The notes: generated by a model not told the origin, from the sequence alone. A stretch of 64,000 nt of DNA from an uncultured Caryophanales bacterium (GCA_946626535.1 CAMOUK010000001.1:96079-160078); one strand, 5' to 3'. Positions 30,078 through 39,378 are shown, numbered from the stretch's first letter. Program-made: numbers and translations.

Positions 30078-30636
30078 TTTTATTTTCTATTATTTCTAAA
30101 ATATTTGGAATATCTTTAATTGCTTGATAAGAAATTACAGAAGCTCCATATATATTTGTTTCTGGCTTTACAAAAACCATTTCACATTCATTAATATATT
30201 TTAATAGAGCCTTTGCGTTAGGATAAATAATATAAAGCTTTTTAGCATTCTTCTCACTAAACTCCATACGCATTAAATTTTCAACACCCTCAACGAAGTT
30301 TAGGGAATCATCACCAAAGGATTTTCTAATTTGCCATTTTACTGAATTATTAATACAAATTTCATAATTAGAAAAATTAGGTACTACCTTAATGTAAAAA
30401 ATGCTTGTTGGAGTCTTAAATGTATAGTCATATGCTTTTTCACCTGATGTTCTTTTAATTTCAAATTCATTTTCTCTAGATTTTATCTTCAATGAATTTA
30501 GGGCATCATAAACATCCTTATACATTTTAGCCTTTCTTTGCTTAGCATAAACATTGTACGAAATAATTAGTACAATCATTAAAACTATTAAAATGGCTAT
30601 AACAAATAATATTCTAAATAGTGTTTCCATTTTCAC
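30067..30636 (-). CDS. Single-TM membrane protein of unknown function
   Basis: 189 residues. A strongly hydrophobic helix at about 6-30 is followed by a basic stretch ('YAKQRKAKMYKD') and a soluble alpha/beta cytoplasmic domain. I see no catalytic motif and do not recognise the family; the soluble part vaguely resembles small nuclease-like or signalling-adapter folds. It overlaps the upstream 80-residue membrane protein by 23 bp, so it belongs to the thyA-to-ribF operon. Confidence 0.75.
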   Translation of the reverse strand: MKMETLFRILFVIAILIVLMIVLIISYNVYAKQRKAKMYKDVYDALNSLKIKSRENEFEIKRTSGEKAYDYTFKTPTSIFYIKVVPNFSNYEICINNSVKWQIRKSFGDDSLNFVEGVENLMRMEFSEKNAKKLYIIYPNAKALLKYINECEMVFVKPETNIYGASVISYQAIKDIPNILEIIENKKEI

Positions 30637-30856
30637 TCCTACGCTTTAGATAAATATATATTCCAAAAATTAAGAAAAAGCCATCGATTAATGCCCCAAA
30701 AATAATTAAGCCAACAGCAACATATATCAAGGTCTCAATATCTTTAAATGAGCCTATTAGTAGCATCAAAAAGCCAGCACATAGTGCTAAAAAGGCTGTA
30801 AGTATTAAAACAACTATTAAGTTTTTAATTACCTTCATTTTCCTTGATGCATTCAT
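30614..30856 (-). CDS. Small two-TM membrane protein
   Basis: 80 residues with TM helices at about 11-33 and 42-68. It begins inside the 3' end of plsC (32-bp overlap), with GAGG 9 nt before the ATG. An internal ATG at codon 7 has AAGGA too close to serve. It is positioned between plsC and a single-TM protein, with no recognised domain. Membrane location is supported by composition only. Confidence 0.65.
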   Translation of the reverse strand: MNASRKMKVIKNLIVVLILTAFLALCAGFLMLLIGSFKDIETLIYVAVGLIIFGALIDGFFLIFGIYIYLKRRSENGNTI

Positions 30857-31643
30857 TTATCATTTCCTCAACCTTCAAGCCAATAGCTGTAGTTAAACCA
30901 GCTTCTGTTTCAGTCAATTTAACATATTCTTCATAATATAATGGTTTTAAAATATATAAATCTATTCTAACATGCTTAAAAAATTTCTTATTCTGTAATT
31001 TAGATGAGCCTATTATCGCAATAGGTACAACTGGAGCCTTAGCCTTTACAGCAACCTTATAGGCACCAGCTCTTAAGGCAACCATCTCTTCTGTCTCTCT
31101 TGATTTTACTCCACCTTCTGGGAATATAATCATGTTCATGCCTTCTTTTACAAGCTTAATAGCTGTAATAATAGATTTTGCAGCCTCTCTATCATTTTCT
31201 CTATCGATAGGTAAAGCCTTATAACAATTAGCTATTTTTTTCATAATCCAAGGACCAAATAAGCTCTTCTTACCTAAGGCAGTTGTTGGACCATTTGTAC
31301 ATAAATATGCAAATATAACATCCATATTTGATTTATGGTTACCATAAATTGTATAACCATTTTTCTTTGGTAAATTTTCCTTATTATGAACAACTAGCTT
31401 TGTTCCATAGAAGAAACAAAATAGCTTTAATCCACTTCTTAAAACAAATCTCTTAAATTTTCCAGTAGGCTTTGTATGACCACCAATCATTAAACCACAT
31501 AAAACTACAAGTACTGTAGTTAAAGAACCTAAAATTAGAGCTAAAGGTCCCCAAAGACAAAACCAAATATATGGTAGTGGAATTAAAAATGCTAAGCCTA
31601 CATATAAGCCAATAAATAATAATAAAACTAAAAATAAAAACAT
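30825..31643 (-). CDS. plsC: 1-acyl-sn-glycerol-3-phosphate acyltransferase
   Basis: 272 residues. N-terminal hydrophobic segments (about 1-22, 27-54) anchor it to the membrane. The acyltransferase motifs are clear: 'NHKSNMD' (102-108, the HX4D active site), 'PIDREND' and 'FPEGGVKS'. It transfers the second acyl chain to make phosphatidic acid in membrane lipid synthesis. GGAAA lies 7 nt before the ATG, and folA ends 3 nt upstream. Confidence 0.93.
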   Translation of the reverse strand: MFLFLVLLLFIGLYVGLAFLIPLPYIWFCLWGPLALILGSLTTVLVVLCGLMIGGHTKPTGKFKRFVLRSGLKLFCFFYGTKLVVHNKENLPKKNGYTIYGNHKSNMDVIFAYLCTNGPTTALGKKSLFGPWIMKKIANCYKALPIDRENDREAAKSIITAIKLVKEGMNMIIFPEGGVKSRETEEMVALRAGAYKVAVKAKAPVVPIAIIGSSKLQNKKFFKHVRIDLYILKPLYYEEYVKLTETEAGLTTAIGLKVEEMINECIKENEGN

Positions 31644-31646
31644 AAT

Positions 31647-32117
31647 CTATTTCCTTTCAAAAATAGTATATCTAACCTGCTCAGAATCCCTTTCAAAAAT
31701 TAAATTATATTTTGAATAATCAATTTGAGGAAAATAAGCATCGCCTTCATATTTTCCTTTAACAAATGAAATATATAATCTATTTGCGTAAGGTAGGCAA
31801 ATCTTATAGATAGTAGCACCACCACATACCCAAATATCTTCTTCTACATTTTCGATGAATTCCTTTAGGTTAGAAACTAAAATGGCATCATCTGCCTTAA
31901 AATTTGGATCTAATGATGCAACATAAATCTTACCATATGGTAAAGGTCTAGTTTTATAATAGCCCTTTAATGAATAATATGTAGCATCACCCATAATGAC
32001 AGTTTGACCATTTGTTTTTTCTTTATAATATAATAAATCTTCTTTTATATGCCATGGAATTTTATTATTCTTTCCTACAAGATTATTTTCATCCATAGCC
32101 CAAATCATATTAATCAT
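31647..32117 (-). CDS. folA: Dihydrofolate reductase
   Basis: 156 residues, normal DHFR length. Seen: 'MIWAMDENNLVGKNNKIPWH' (substrate and NADPH entry), 'TVIMGDATYYSL' where most enzymes have MGRxTxxS (Arg to Asp here), 'VCGGATIY' (cofactor glycines) and a C-terminal beta sheet. It regenerates tetrahydrofolate used by thyA, which overlaps it by 1 bp (TAATG). GGTGG lies 7 nt before the ATG, inside thyA. The Asp in place of Arg in the MGRxT segment may weaken NADPH 2'-phosphate contact. Confidence 0.95.
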   Translation of the reverse strand: MINMIWAMDENNLVGKNNKIPWHIKEDLLYYKEKTNGQTVIMGDATYYSLKGYYKTRPLPYGKIYVASLDPNFKADDAILVSNLKEFIENVEEDIWVCGGATIYKICLPYANRLYISFVKGKYEGDAYFPQIDYSKYNLIFERDSEQVRYTIFERK

Positions 32118-32998
32118 TATACTGCCACCTTACCCTTAATAGCCTTATGAGGATTATAATCAGTTAATTCAAAATCTTCAATCTTAAAATCAAATATTGA
32201 TTTAACATTTGGATTAATCTTCATCTTAGGTAATGGTCTTACATCTCTTGTTAGCTGTAATTTAATCTGTTCAACATGATTAGAATAAATATGAGCATCA
32301 CCCATAGTATGAATGAATTCACCAACGCCTAACCCACATACTTGCGCAATCATCATTGTAAATAATGAATAGGAAGCAATGTTAAAAGGTACTCCTAAAA
32401 ATACATCGGCACTTCTTTGATATAATTGACATGATAGCTTATTATCAATTACATAAAATTGCATGAATGAATGACATGGAGGTAAAGCCATTTGGTCAAC
32501 CTCACAAGGATTCCATGCAGAAATTATTAATCTTCTTGAATTAGGATTATTCTTTATTTGATCTATTAGATTTGCTAATTGATCTACACCCTGTTCATTA
32601 AAATTTCTCCATTGACGTCCATATACTGGTCCTAGCTCACCCCATTTTTTAACAAATTCAGAATCTTCACTTGCATTTTTAATCTCTTCAGCAAATTCTT
32701 CCATTGTTTCGCCCTTAAATTCATCTGATAGTGAATAGGCCTTATATGCCCAATCATCCCAAATATGGACATTATTATCAACTAAATATTTAATATTTGT
32801 TGAACCAGAAATGAACCATAATAATTCATGGATAATACCTCTTAAGAAAACCTTTTTTGTTGTTAATAAAGGAAAACCTTCTTCTAAATTATATCTAGCC
32901 TGGTAACCAAAGATAGAATATGTTCCTGTGCCAGTTCTATCATCCTTCCAGTGTCCTTCTTCTAATATTTTTTTACATAATTCTAAATATTGCTTCAT
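32117..32998 (-). CDS. thyA: Thymidylate synthase
   Basis: 293 residues starting at '[12 protein letters not shown]', the usual family start; an ATG three codons earlier (33007) is also possible. Conserved segments: '[12 protein letters not shown]' (folate/dUMP site), '[11 protein letters not shown]', '[13 protein letters not shown]' (catalytic Cys), '[17 protein letters not shown]' and 'GDAHIYSNH'. It makes dTMP from dUMP and dihydrofolate for folA to recycle. The only good ribosome site (AAGGAG, 33030-33035) is separated from the start by a 20-nt hairpin. First gene of a ten-gene run to ribF. Confidence 0.97.
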   Translation of the reverse strand: MKQYLELCKKILEEGHWKDDRTGTGTYSIFGYQARYNLEEGFPLLTTKKVFLRGIIHELLWFISGSTNIKYLVDNNVHIWDDWAYKAYSLSDEFKGETMEEFAEEIKNASEDSEFVKKWGELGPVYGRQWRNFNEQGVDQLANLIDQIKNNPNSRRLIISAWNPCEVDQMALPPCHSFMQFYVIDNKLSCQLYQRSADVFLGVPFNIASYSLFTMMIAQVCGLGVGEFIHTMGDAHIYSNHVEQIKLQLTRDVRPLPKMKINPNVKSIFDFKIEDFELTDYNPHKAIKGKVAV

Positions 32999-33007
32999 AA
33001 TAACCAT

Positions 33008-33035
33008 AACAAGGTGACCAAGCCTTGTACTCCTT
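33008..33035 (-). promoter_or_regulatory. Hairpin between ribosome-binding site and thyA start
   Basis: AAGGAG is followed after one nucleotide by ACAAGG-CUUGGUCA-CCUUGU (33009-33028), then the AUGs. When folded, the hairpin brings the Shine-Dalgarno within 2 nt of the first AUG or 11 nt of the second; unfolded, spacing is too long. It is a candidate translational switch. Confidence 0.5.
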
Positions 33036-33097
33036 AAATAATATATAACGAGGTCAAAAAAAACTTATCATTTTATATTATATAATATATAAATATA

Positions 33098-33135
33098 AAA
33101 AAAAAGAAAAATGAAAAGTGAAAATCACTTTTCAT
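33098..33135 (-). terminator. Terminator after Rpn pseudogene (hairpin copy 1)
   Basis: AUGAAAAGUG-AUUUU-CACUUUUCAU (33111-33135) is followed by a long U-rich run on the minus strand. The same 10-bp stem recurs at 34009-34033. Confidence 0.75.
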
Positions 33136-33166
33136 TATTAATCTAGTTTATTTAAATTAAATAAAA

Positions 33167-33980
33167 CTATAGTTTTTTAATTTCCTCGATAGTTAGTCCA
33201 GTTGATTTTGAAATTATTTCAATACTAACGCCTAGATTTAAAAGCTTTTTGGCAGTGTCGAGATTAGCTTTAGCCATACCTTCAGCCAAGCCTTCTTCCT
33301 TTGAGGCTCTAATTGCTTCTCCCTTTCCTCTTTGCCATTCTTCTTCAGCTCTTAATTGTTCTCTTATTGCCTTATCAGAATTATAATCTAATATTTTATC
33401 AGCCACTTTATCCATAACTTCATCAACTCCTCTAAGTGAATCCAAATCATCGGTTATAAATAGTCGTTTCCATACATCCTTATTATATTCTTCTTCACTT
33501 ATTTTTGCAAACTCTACTATGGTTATAGAAGCATAATCTAATAATTTATTATTACATTCATCAGTTAAATAAAAAGTTCTTATAGGCTTATCATCGTTAA
33601 ATAAATTATATTTTAAAAAACCAAGCTGAATAACATTTCTTATGTGAATAATTTTGATTTTTAGGAAAGCTAGAATATATTAAATCACCATAATATTTTA
33701 ATATTCTAGATTTTAAATCATAACCAGGATTTAAATTTTGCATCTCATATTCAAATGCTTTTTCATCTGACAGTGAAAATTTAAAGTCAAATTCAGTAGT
33801 TTTAAAATTAATACCTTCCCTATTTATCGGATTATCTATGATGAAAGTTTGTGGATTATAGACTAAGTTTTCCATATTAGGGATGAACTCTTTAGCAAGC
33901 TCAATTGCTGCCTCAGGTACTGCCTGTAGTACTAATTTAAATATTAAATCTTTTGTAAAATTAAAATCTATTTTTGTCAT
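33167..33980 (-). pseudogene. Rpn/PD-(D/E)XK nuclease family transposase, frameshifted
   Basis: The start at 33980 has AAAGGAG upstream and reads MTKIDFNFTKDLIFKLVLQA, then the PD-(D/E)XK region 'TEFDFKFSL...FEYEMQN', ending prematurely at 33606. Shifting frame once near 33640 (around 'YSH|IRNVIQLGFLKYNLF') gives an uninterrupted continuation to 33167 with the typical Rpn ending: acidic helix, 'EEEWQRGKGEAIRASKEEG', then 'LLNLGVSIEIISKSTGLTIEEIKKL'. So one single-base indel breaks a gene of about 270 codons. Rpn/PDDEXK_2 proteins are recombination-promoting nucleases that spread in genomes. It is flanked by two copies of a hairpin. Confidence 0.82.
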
Positions 33981-34002
33981 TTTTTCTCCTTTTAATTATT
34001 AT

Positions 34003-34033
34003 AAAAAAATGAAAAGTGAGGACCACTTTTCAT
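34003..34033 (-). repeat. Hairpin copy 2 upstream of Rpn pseudogene
   Basis: The stem AUGAAAAGUG/CACUUUUCAU (34009-34033) is identical to copy 1 at 33111-33135; only the 5-nt loop differs. It is followed by seven U on the minus strand and may terminate ssb transcription. Confidence 0.65.
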
Positions 34034-34096
34034 CTAAATTAATTAATAAATATATTTTGGTGGCTCTTATTGTTACTAAGAAATAATATTCATTAA

Positions 34097-34441
34097 TTAA
34101 AACTCTTGAGGCACATTGGGCTCGCCTCTTTCGAAAAACACAATTCGTTCGCCTATAAGGACATGAGTATTTAGTTCAGAATCATCTTTAAGAATAACCT
34201 TTCTTACTGCTACTCTTCCTTTAACTCCAACCATTCTACCCTTTTTTAGATTATTTGATGCGACATCAGCTAAAAAGTCCCATACAGAAATTTTAATAAA
34301 ATCCGTGTCATATTCGCCATCTTGATTTTTAAATTCTCTATTAATGGCTAAAACGAGGTTACAGACACGCTTTCCTTCTGGAAGCTCAGTGATTTCTGCA
34401 TCCGCACATAATCTACCTATAAGCATAAAATAATTATACAA
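34097..34441 (-). CDS. ssb: Single-stranded DNA-binding protein, short form
   Basis: 114 residues from a TTG at 34439-34441, chosen because GGAGG lies 8 nt upstream and the resulting 'MYNYFMLIGRLCAD' aligns with the SSB start 'MxNxxxLIGRLxxD'. An ATG at 34426 is too far from the site, and a longer frame upstream encodes an unrelated hydrophobic stretch. The OB fold shows 'VCNLVLAINREF', 'DTDFIKISVWDFLADVASNNLKKG' and 'VKGRV'. It lacks the linker and acidic DDDIPF-type tail of main SSBs, ending 'NVPQEF', so it resembles short SsbB-type paralogues. Confidence 0.85.
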   Translation of the reverse strand: MYNYFMLIGRLCADAEITELPEGKRVCNLVLAINREFKNQDGEYDTDFIKISVWDFLADVASNNLKKGRMVGVKGRVAVRKVILKDDSELNTHVLIGERIVFFERGEPNVPQEF

Positions 34442-34665
34442 AACACTATCCTCCTTTCTTAGAGGATAATATATCAAAAAAAGAGAAATTATAAAAACTA
34501 AAAAATAAATGATGACTTTGTGTTTTTCTACAATTTTTTTCAAAAAACAAATGATTTATCTATTATAAAAATAATAATCTTATCTTTGATTAATATAATA
34601 AAAAAAATAACTTGATTTAAAGAAAAATCTCGTTAAAATCAAATTATTTTTAAAATTATTATTTT

Positions 34666-35907
34666 TTATTTTTTTCTAACATAAAAAGATAATATCTGTG
34701 ATGACTTTATATCGCTTAAATAGTAATTTATATCATCAATATTTAGACTAATTAATCGATCATTTAAGACTGTGTAATCGATATTTTCTAATAATAAAGA
34801 TAAATATTTATCACCAAAATTTGAAATAGAATCTTCTCCACTTATTTGTTTAGCCTTTATATGCTTAACAAAATAATCTAATTGTTTTAAAGCTAAATCC
34901 TCTATTTTTAAATTTCTAATCTTATCAATTAATAATTTAGCTAGCTTTTTTACATTAGGTGAGGTAGCCTCTAATATACAATTTGTTGTATTAGCTGAGG
35001 TATCAACTTGGAAATCTATTCCGTTAGGTATTAGATTCAATTTATCAAGATGTTTATAAAAAGGACAAGATAGGCTGAGTAAAGCCTCAAATACACCAAG
35101 TACTCTTTCACAAGAAATAATATCTTTATTACTAATATTATCTAATCTAATGATTAGGAATAATTCATCTTGAGTGATTTTATCATCTATAAATGTATAT
35201 TCCTTTTCTCTAATTGATTTACTCTTAATTGTTGAATGCTTTATGATTTCATTATTTGAATATTTTATATTTGATAAACTATTTTCAATAAATTCTATCA
35301 AATAATTTTCATCTAAATCACCTACGATAACTAGTTCACTATTATTTGGTGTATAAAAGTCATAATAGGCATCATAAAGATCATTTTCATCTATAGATTT
35401 AATAGATTGAGTAGTACCTAAAATTGGCATTGAATAATAATCATCTGGATATGCCTCTTCTAAGCTTTTAGCTCTTATTTTATATGAAATATCATCTAGG
35501 TTCATATAAAGTTCACTAAGAATAATATTTTTCTCATTTTCAACATCATCATGGAGAAAACATGGAGTAAAATACATATCAAGTAAAAGCTTAAGTGGTG
35601 AATAAAAATCATCATTAGTAGTAAAATAATAAGCAGTTTTATCTATAGCTGTATAGGCATTTGCTGAAGCATTAAGCTTTGAAAATGTGTCGAAGGCATC
35701 AGTACCATCTGGCATCATAAATAGCTTATGTTCAATAAAGTGGGCAATACCTGGTTTTAAGTTAATAAGCTTACCATCTTTTTCATATTCTAAATTACCG
35801 CCGCCAAATTTAACACCTATACCGCAATATATTTTAGAAAAGCCTTCTTTTTTTATAAAAGATAAATTTAGGCCATTTTTAAATTTATGCTTAATAATCT
35901 TATTCAT
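34666..35907 (-). CDS. M16 family zinc peptidase, YfmH-like (catalytic)
   Basis: 413 residues from the ATG at 35907, with GGTGA 5 nt upstream; it overlaps the preceding gene by 8 bp. The inverted zinc motif 'HFIEH' (56-60) and the distal Glu in 'IILSEL' (Glu132) are intact, so it should be active. Such proteins form a two-domain clamp that degrades peptides. The partner lacking the zinc motif is encoded just upstream, the arrangement of YfmF/YfmH in Bacilli. Confidence 0.9.
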   Translation of the reverse strand: MNKIIKHKFKNGLNLSFIKKEGFSKIYCGIGVKFGGGNLEYEKDGKLINLKPGIAHFIEHKLFMMPDGTDAFDTFSKLNASANAYTAIDKTAYYFTTNDDFYSPLKLLLDMYFTPCFLHDDVENEKNIILSELYMNLDDISYKIRAKSLEEAYPDDYYSMPILGTTQSIKSIDENDLYDAYYDFYTPNNSELVIVGDLDENYLIEFIENSLSNIKYSNNEIIKHSTIKSKSIREKEYTFIDDKITQDELFLIIRLDNISNKDIISCERVLGVFEALLSLSCPFYKHLDKLNLIPNGIDFQVDTSANTTNCILEATSPNVKKLAKLLIDKIRNLKIEDLALKQLDYFVKHIKAKQISGEDSISNFGDKYLSLLLENIDYTVLNDRLISLNIDDINYYLSDIKSSQILSFYVRKK

Positions 35908-37093
35908 CGACATCACCATATAAATAAGTGAATGTTTTATTCATCCTCTTATATACCTTTTTAATATTGCTCATAGTTAATTTGTTTATTATTTCTTCTC
36001 TTTGTTCAGATGTTAAAAGTGATTTAAAATATGTATTTGTTACAAATTCAGTAATCATAGCTATCTGATAATCATTTTTTTCTTTTTGTTTTAATAGATA
36101 ATACTTTTTGATCTTATCTAAATCAAATTCATCAAGTAAAACAGAATATGCCTCATCGATGGCCGCTATCGCCTTTTCAACATCTTCTTTATTAACTATC
36201 GCTCTAACTACAATTATTCCTGAGCCAGTTAAATATGTAGAATATATTTGATAGCATAATCCATATTTTTCTCTAACGATTCTAAAAAGAGTAGAGTCTG
36301 ATGCCCCACCAAAGTGGTAGCTTAAAAATGATGCCGCAATTGATAGCTCATCACTTGAAAATATTTTAACATCATAAACTATAGATAGATATGTTTGATT
36401 AGTATTTGCTACATCAACTATTTTTTCTAAATGCTTAGTTCTCTTCTTAAAATAAATATCATATTTAGGTTCATAGTTATGCTTTAAATTAACGTTAAAA
36501 TGATTATTTACATCCCCAGATACTAAACAGATAATCTCATCATTTAAGGTGGATAAATAATAATTATATAAATCCTTTTTTGAGATTCTATCTAGCTTAT
36601 TAATATCACCATTATCTAAAAAATCTCTATCAGTCTTATAAAAATAATGGTGTATTAATAAATCATATGATTTTTTATCATCATTTTCCTCATCAAATAA
36701 TAGATTTGATTTATACATGGATTTAGCTCTTTTAAATAGCTTCATATCAAAGCCATCACTAGTGATAACAGGATTTAATAAATCATTAAATAAATTATTT
36801 AGTTTTTCATAATTATAATTTTCATCATTTAAATATTTAGGATCTACTGCAGTTAGTGTATAGCAGATATATGAAACATTACCAATTGATGAGCATAATA
36901 CACTAAATTTAGCGCTATAGTATTCACTTAACACATCATCTAATAAATCTATATCATTATATTTTTGACAGGCAAGTGATAGATAGTAGCATAAAAAATT
37001 ACGCTTAGTTTGGTCTTGTTTTCTTACTTTTCTAAAGAAGTATTTTTTAAATATTATTTGATGAAATTTATCTGTTTGAATTAAAAAATCCAT
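35900..37093 (-). CDS. M16 family peptidase-like protein, YfmF-like (no zinc motif)
   Basis: 397 residues with the M16 fold signature in the C-terminal half ('LSYHFGGASDSTLFRIVREKYGLCYQIYS'), but no HxxEH in the N-terminal half, where 'LACQKYNDIDLLDDVLSEYYSAKF' stands at the expected position. It is presumably the non-catalytic partner of the following YfmH-like protein. GGGTGA lies 4 nt before the ATG. The gene is preceded by a hairpin but no clear promoter, so it may depend partly on readthrough from deoD. Confidence 0.87.
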   Translation of the reverse strand: MDFLIQTDKFHQIIFKKYFFRKVRKQDQTKRNFLCYYLSLACQKYNDIDLLDDVLSEYYSAKFSVLCSSIGNVSYICYTLTAVDPKYLNDENYNYEKLNNLFNDLLNPVITSDGFDMKLFKRAKSMYKSNLLFDEENDDKKSYDLLIHHYFYKTDRDFLDNGDINKLDRISKKDLYNYYLSTLNDEIICLVSGDVNNHFNVNLKHNYEPKYDIYFKKRTKHLEKIVDVANTNQTYLSIVYDVKIFSSDELSIAASFLSYHFGGASDSTLFRIVREKYGLCYQIYSTYLTGSGIIVVRAIVNKEDVEKAIAAIDEAYSVLLDEFDLDKIKKYYLLKQKEKNDYQIAMITEFVTNTYFKSLLTSEQREEIINKLTMSNIKKVYKRMNKTFTYLYGDVDE

Positions 37094-37115
37094 AAAATCA
37101 CCCTATAAATAATAT

Positions 37116-37138
37116 GCCCAATAGAAAACCTATTGGGC
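37116..37138 (-). terminator. Hairpin after deoD
   Basis: The 9-bp stem GCCCAAUAG... as read on either strand, with a 5-nt loop, lies 8 nt after the deoD stop. The downstream AUAUUAUUUAU is only moderately U-rich, so termination may be partial. Confidence 0.6.
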
Positions 37139-37146
37139 TAATAATT

Positions 37147-37869
37147 TTAATTTTTAGCTAGCTGTAAAGCTATCTTAATCATATTATTTAATCCAGTTTG
37201 TCTTTGTTCTGCAGAAATAATCTTGTCATCAACAAATGAATCAGAAATAGTTAAGATACATGCAGCATTTCTATCTAAATATTTAGCTGTTGCGAATAAA
37301 GCAAAGCTTTCCATTTCTACGCATGAACAGCCGTATTTATCATGAACTTCCTTCCAATAATCTGGATTAGTTCCATAGAATACATCAGAAGAATGACATC
37401 TTCCTTCTTTTAAAGTGATATTTAATTTAGCTGCTGCCTTAATTAATTGATTATTAATTTTTGTTTTAGGTTTAGCAACATGGTTCTTATAGCCATAAGC
37501 TACCTTAGCAAATGTAGATTCTGAATAAGCATCAGTTACAATAACTGTATCTAATACTTCTAGCTTCTTATCGTAAGAACCTGCAGTACCAATTCTAACG
37601 ATTGTTTCAACACCATAATTCTTATAAAGCTCATATGAATAGATACCAATTGATGGTTGACCCATACCAGAAGCCATTACAGAAATCTTTTTACCATTAT
37701 ATCTGCCTGTATATCCATATACATTTCTAACACTTGTAAAACAAACTACATCTGTTAAGAAATTATCAGCAATATATTTTGCTCTTAAAGGATCACCAGG
37801 CATTAAAACTACCTTTGCGATTAAGCTTTGATCAGCACAAGCATTATGTGGTGTAGGAATATTACTCAT
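37147..37869 (-). CDS. deoD: Purine-nucleoside phosphorylase, DeoD type
   Basis: 240 residues, typical of the hexameric DeoD class. Seen: 'TPHNAC' start, '[19 protein letters not shown]' (phosphate site), '[13 protein letters not shown]', '[10 protein letters not shown]' and '[10 protein letters not shown]' (ribose-binding Glu/Met). It splits purine nucleosides with phosphate to free base and (deoxy)ribose-1-phosphate. It overlaps deoC by 8 bp, giving a nucleoside catabolism/salvage pair. Confidence 0.96.
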   Translation of the reverse strand: MSNIPTPHNACADQSLIAKVVLMPGDPLRAKYIADNFLTDVVCFTSVRNVYGYTGRYNGKKISVMASGMGQPSIGIYSYELYKNYGVETIVRIGTAGSYDKKLEVLDTVIVTDAYSESTFAKVAYGYKNHVAKPKTKINNQLIKAAAKLNITLKEGRCHSSDVFYGTNPDYWKEVHDKYGCSCVEMESFALFATAKYLDRNAACILTISDSFVDDKIISAEQRQTGLNNMIKIALQLAKN

Positions 37870-38515
37870 TTGACAATTCCTCCATTATTTGTACACCAGC
37901 GCTACAACCAATTCTTGAAGCACCAGCTGCAATCATTTCTAAGAATGCTTTTTTGTCTCTAATACCGCCAGAAGCCTTAACCTTAGCATTAGCTCCTACA
38001 GTCTTACCCATTAATAAAACATCCTCTTTTGTAGCTCCACCAGTACCGAAGCCTGTTGAAGTCTTAACGTAATCAGCTCCAGCCTTTACAGACATCTTAC
38101 ATGCCATTACTTTTTCTTCATCTGTTAAATAGCATGTTTCGATAATAACCTTTACTAATACGCCATTTGCAGCATCTACTACTGCCTTAATGTCTTCATA
38201 TACATCGTCCCAAAGACCAGCCTTAGCGTAGCCAACGTTGATAACCATATCAACCTCATCTGCACCATCAGCAATTGCCTTAGTAACCTCGAAAGCTTTA
38301 ACCTCTGAAGAATTTGCTCCAAGAGGGAAGCCGATAACAGTACATACACCAACACCACTACCATCAAGTAGCTTATGTGCGTAAGCAACATTTACAGGAT
38401 TTACACATACAGATGCAAATTTATACTTATTAGCTTCATCGCATAATTTTAAAATTTCATCTGGTGTAGCAGTTGCTTTAAGAAGTGTATGATCAATAAA
38501 TTTTGCATAATTCAT
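37862..38515 (-). CDS. deoC: Deoxyribose-phosphate aldolase
   Basis: 217 residues, normal for DERA. '[10 protein letters not shown]' opens the barrel; '[11 protein letters not shown]' carries the conserved Asp; '[17 protein letters not shown]' carries the Schiff-base Lys151; 'KASGGIRD' follows. It cleaves deoxyribose-5-phosphate to glyceraldehyde-3-phosphate and acetaldehyde, feeding glycolysis (eno is at 61 kb). No deoB is visible between deoC and deoD. It is preceded by an unknown gene in the same run. Confidence 0.97.
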   Translation of the reverse strand: MNYAKFIDHTLLKATATPDEILKLCDEANKYKFASVCVNPVNVAYAHKLLDGSGVGVCTVIGFPLGANSSEVKAFEVTKAIADGADEVDMVINVGYAKAGLWDDVYEDIKAVVDAANGVLVKVIIETCYLTDEEKVMACKMSVKAGADYVKTSTGFGTGGATKEDVLLMGKTVGANAKVKASGGIRDKKAFLEMIAAGASRIGCSAGVQIMEELSNE

Positions 38516-38526
38516 AATATAACTCC

Positions 38527-39378
38527 TTAGATATCTAAGATATTTTCAAGTGGTAAAAATTTAAGTTCCGCAATAAGTGGGGCAAATTTTTCCTTTACTA
38601 ATATCTTGTGAAATTTTTTTACATTCTTGGCATCCATCATTTGAATAACACCATATCCATCGATAGGCTTAAATAATTTTTCAGTCTTTTGTAATACCTC
38701 TGACATTGGTAAGTATCTAGATGTCTTACCATCATTTAAGTATAAAACATCTACTGCTGGAGGTAGGATAAATGGAGATTCACCATCCCATTTAATTGTT
38801 ACGAAGGCTGATCTTGATCTTTCAGTTCTTAAGAAATAATAATTTGATATAACAACAGAAGGATCTAAGAAGATTTCAAGCTTCTTTTGTCTTAATAAAT
38901 AGTTATAAACCTGTGATAATGTTTGAGGGTCTAATCTATTATAATTTGCTATCTCATCTTCATTATCATCCTTATATGCTCTTTTCCATGATTCAAATGT
39001 TTTAATCATGAATGATTTTCTAAAAGGAATAACATCTTGATATGCTTCATTATATACATAAAATTTAAACATTTTAATAATGTCTTCAACCATATCGAAT
39101 ACTATTTCTGCTGAATATGTTGGAAGTAAAATATTAAATTCTAACATAAAATTAACATCGAAGTACTTTGGATTTAGTTTTTCCAATCTAGGTACACATG
39201 AAATAGCTGTCATAATAAATCTAGCTTCAAAATTTAAGATAGGGTGATGAAAGGTAAATACTCTATTATCGCCTTCCTTTTCACTAGTTATACTAGAATT
39301 AGCTTTGAAATATGTAATTAAATCACTTTTGTCATATGTTCTTGTGCCTTCTTGTAAGAAGTATAAACGGAAGTTCAT
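38527..39378 (-). CDS. Conserved-looking protein of unknown function
   Basis: 283 residues, no signal peptide or TM helix, mixed alpha/beta. Notable stretches are '[14 protein letters not shown]', '[22 protein letters not shown]' and '[24 protein letters not shown]'. I do not recognise a family. AGGTGGTGA lies about 11 nt before the ATG. It is the first gene behind a near-consensus promoter and 11 nt before deoC, so it is co-expressed with nucleoside salvage, though its length and composition do not suggest an enzyme of that pathway. Confidence 0.8.
   Translation of the reverse strand: MNFRLYFLQEGTRTYDKSDLITYFKANSSITSEKEGDNRVFTFHHPILNFEARFIMTAISCVPRLEKLNPKYFDVNFMLEFNILLPTYSAEIVFDMVEDIIKMFKFYVYNEAYQDVIPFRKSFMIKTFESWKRAYKDDNEDEIANYNRLDPQTLSQVYNYLLRQKKLEIFLDPSVVISNYYFLRTERSRSAFVTIKWDGESPFILPPAVDVLYLNDGKTSRYLPMSEVLQKTEKLFKPIDGYGVIQMMDAKNVKKFHKILVKEKFAPLIAELKFLPLENILDI

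Noticed and set aside
33036..33097. A clear thyA promoter
   Set aside because: Several TATAAT-like hexamers occur in this very AT-rich stretch, but none has a convincing -35 at 16-18 nt, so I list none.
33883..34086. Plus-strand frame opposite the Rpn gene start
   Set aside because: No ribosome site; it covers the opposite strand of a recognisable N-terminus and a hairpin.
34442..34543. Hydrophobic N-terminal extension of the SSB frame
   Set aside because: It has no ribosome site at its ATG and precedes a perfect GGAGG that fits the TTG start; the translated stretch is AT-rich noncoding DNA.
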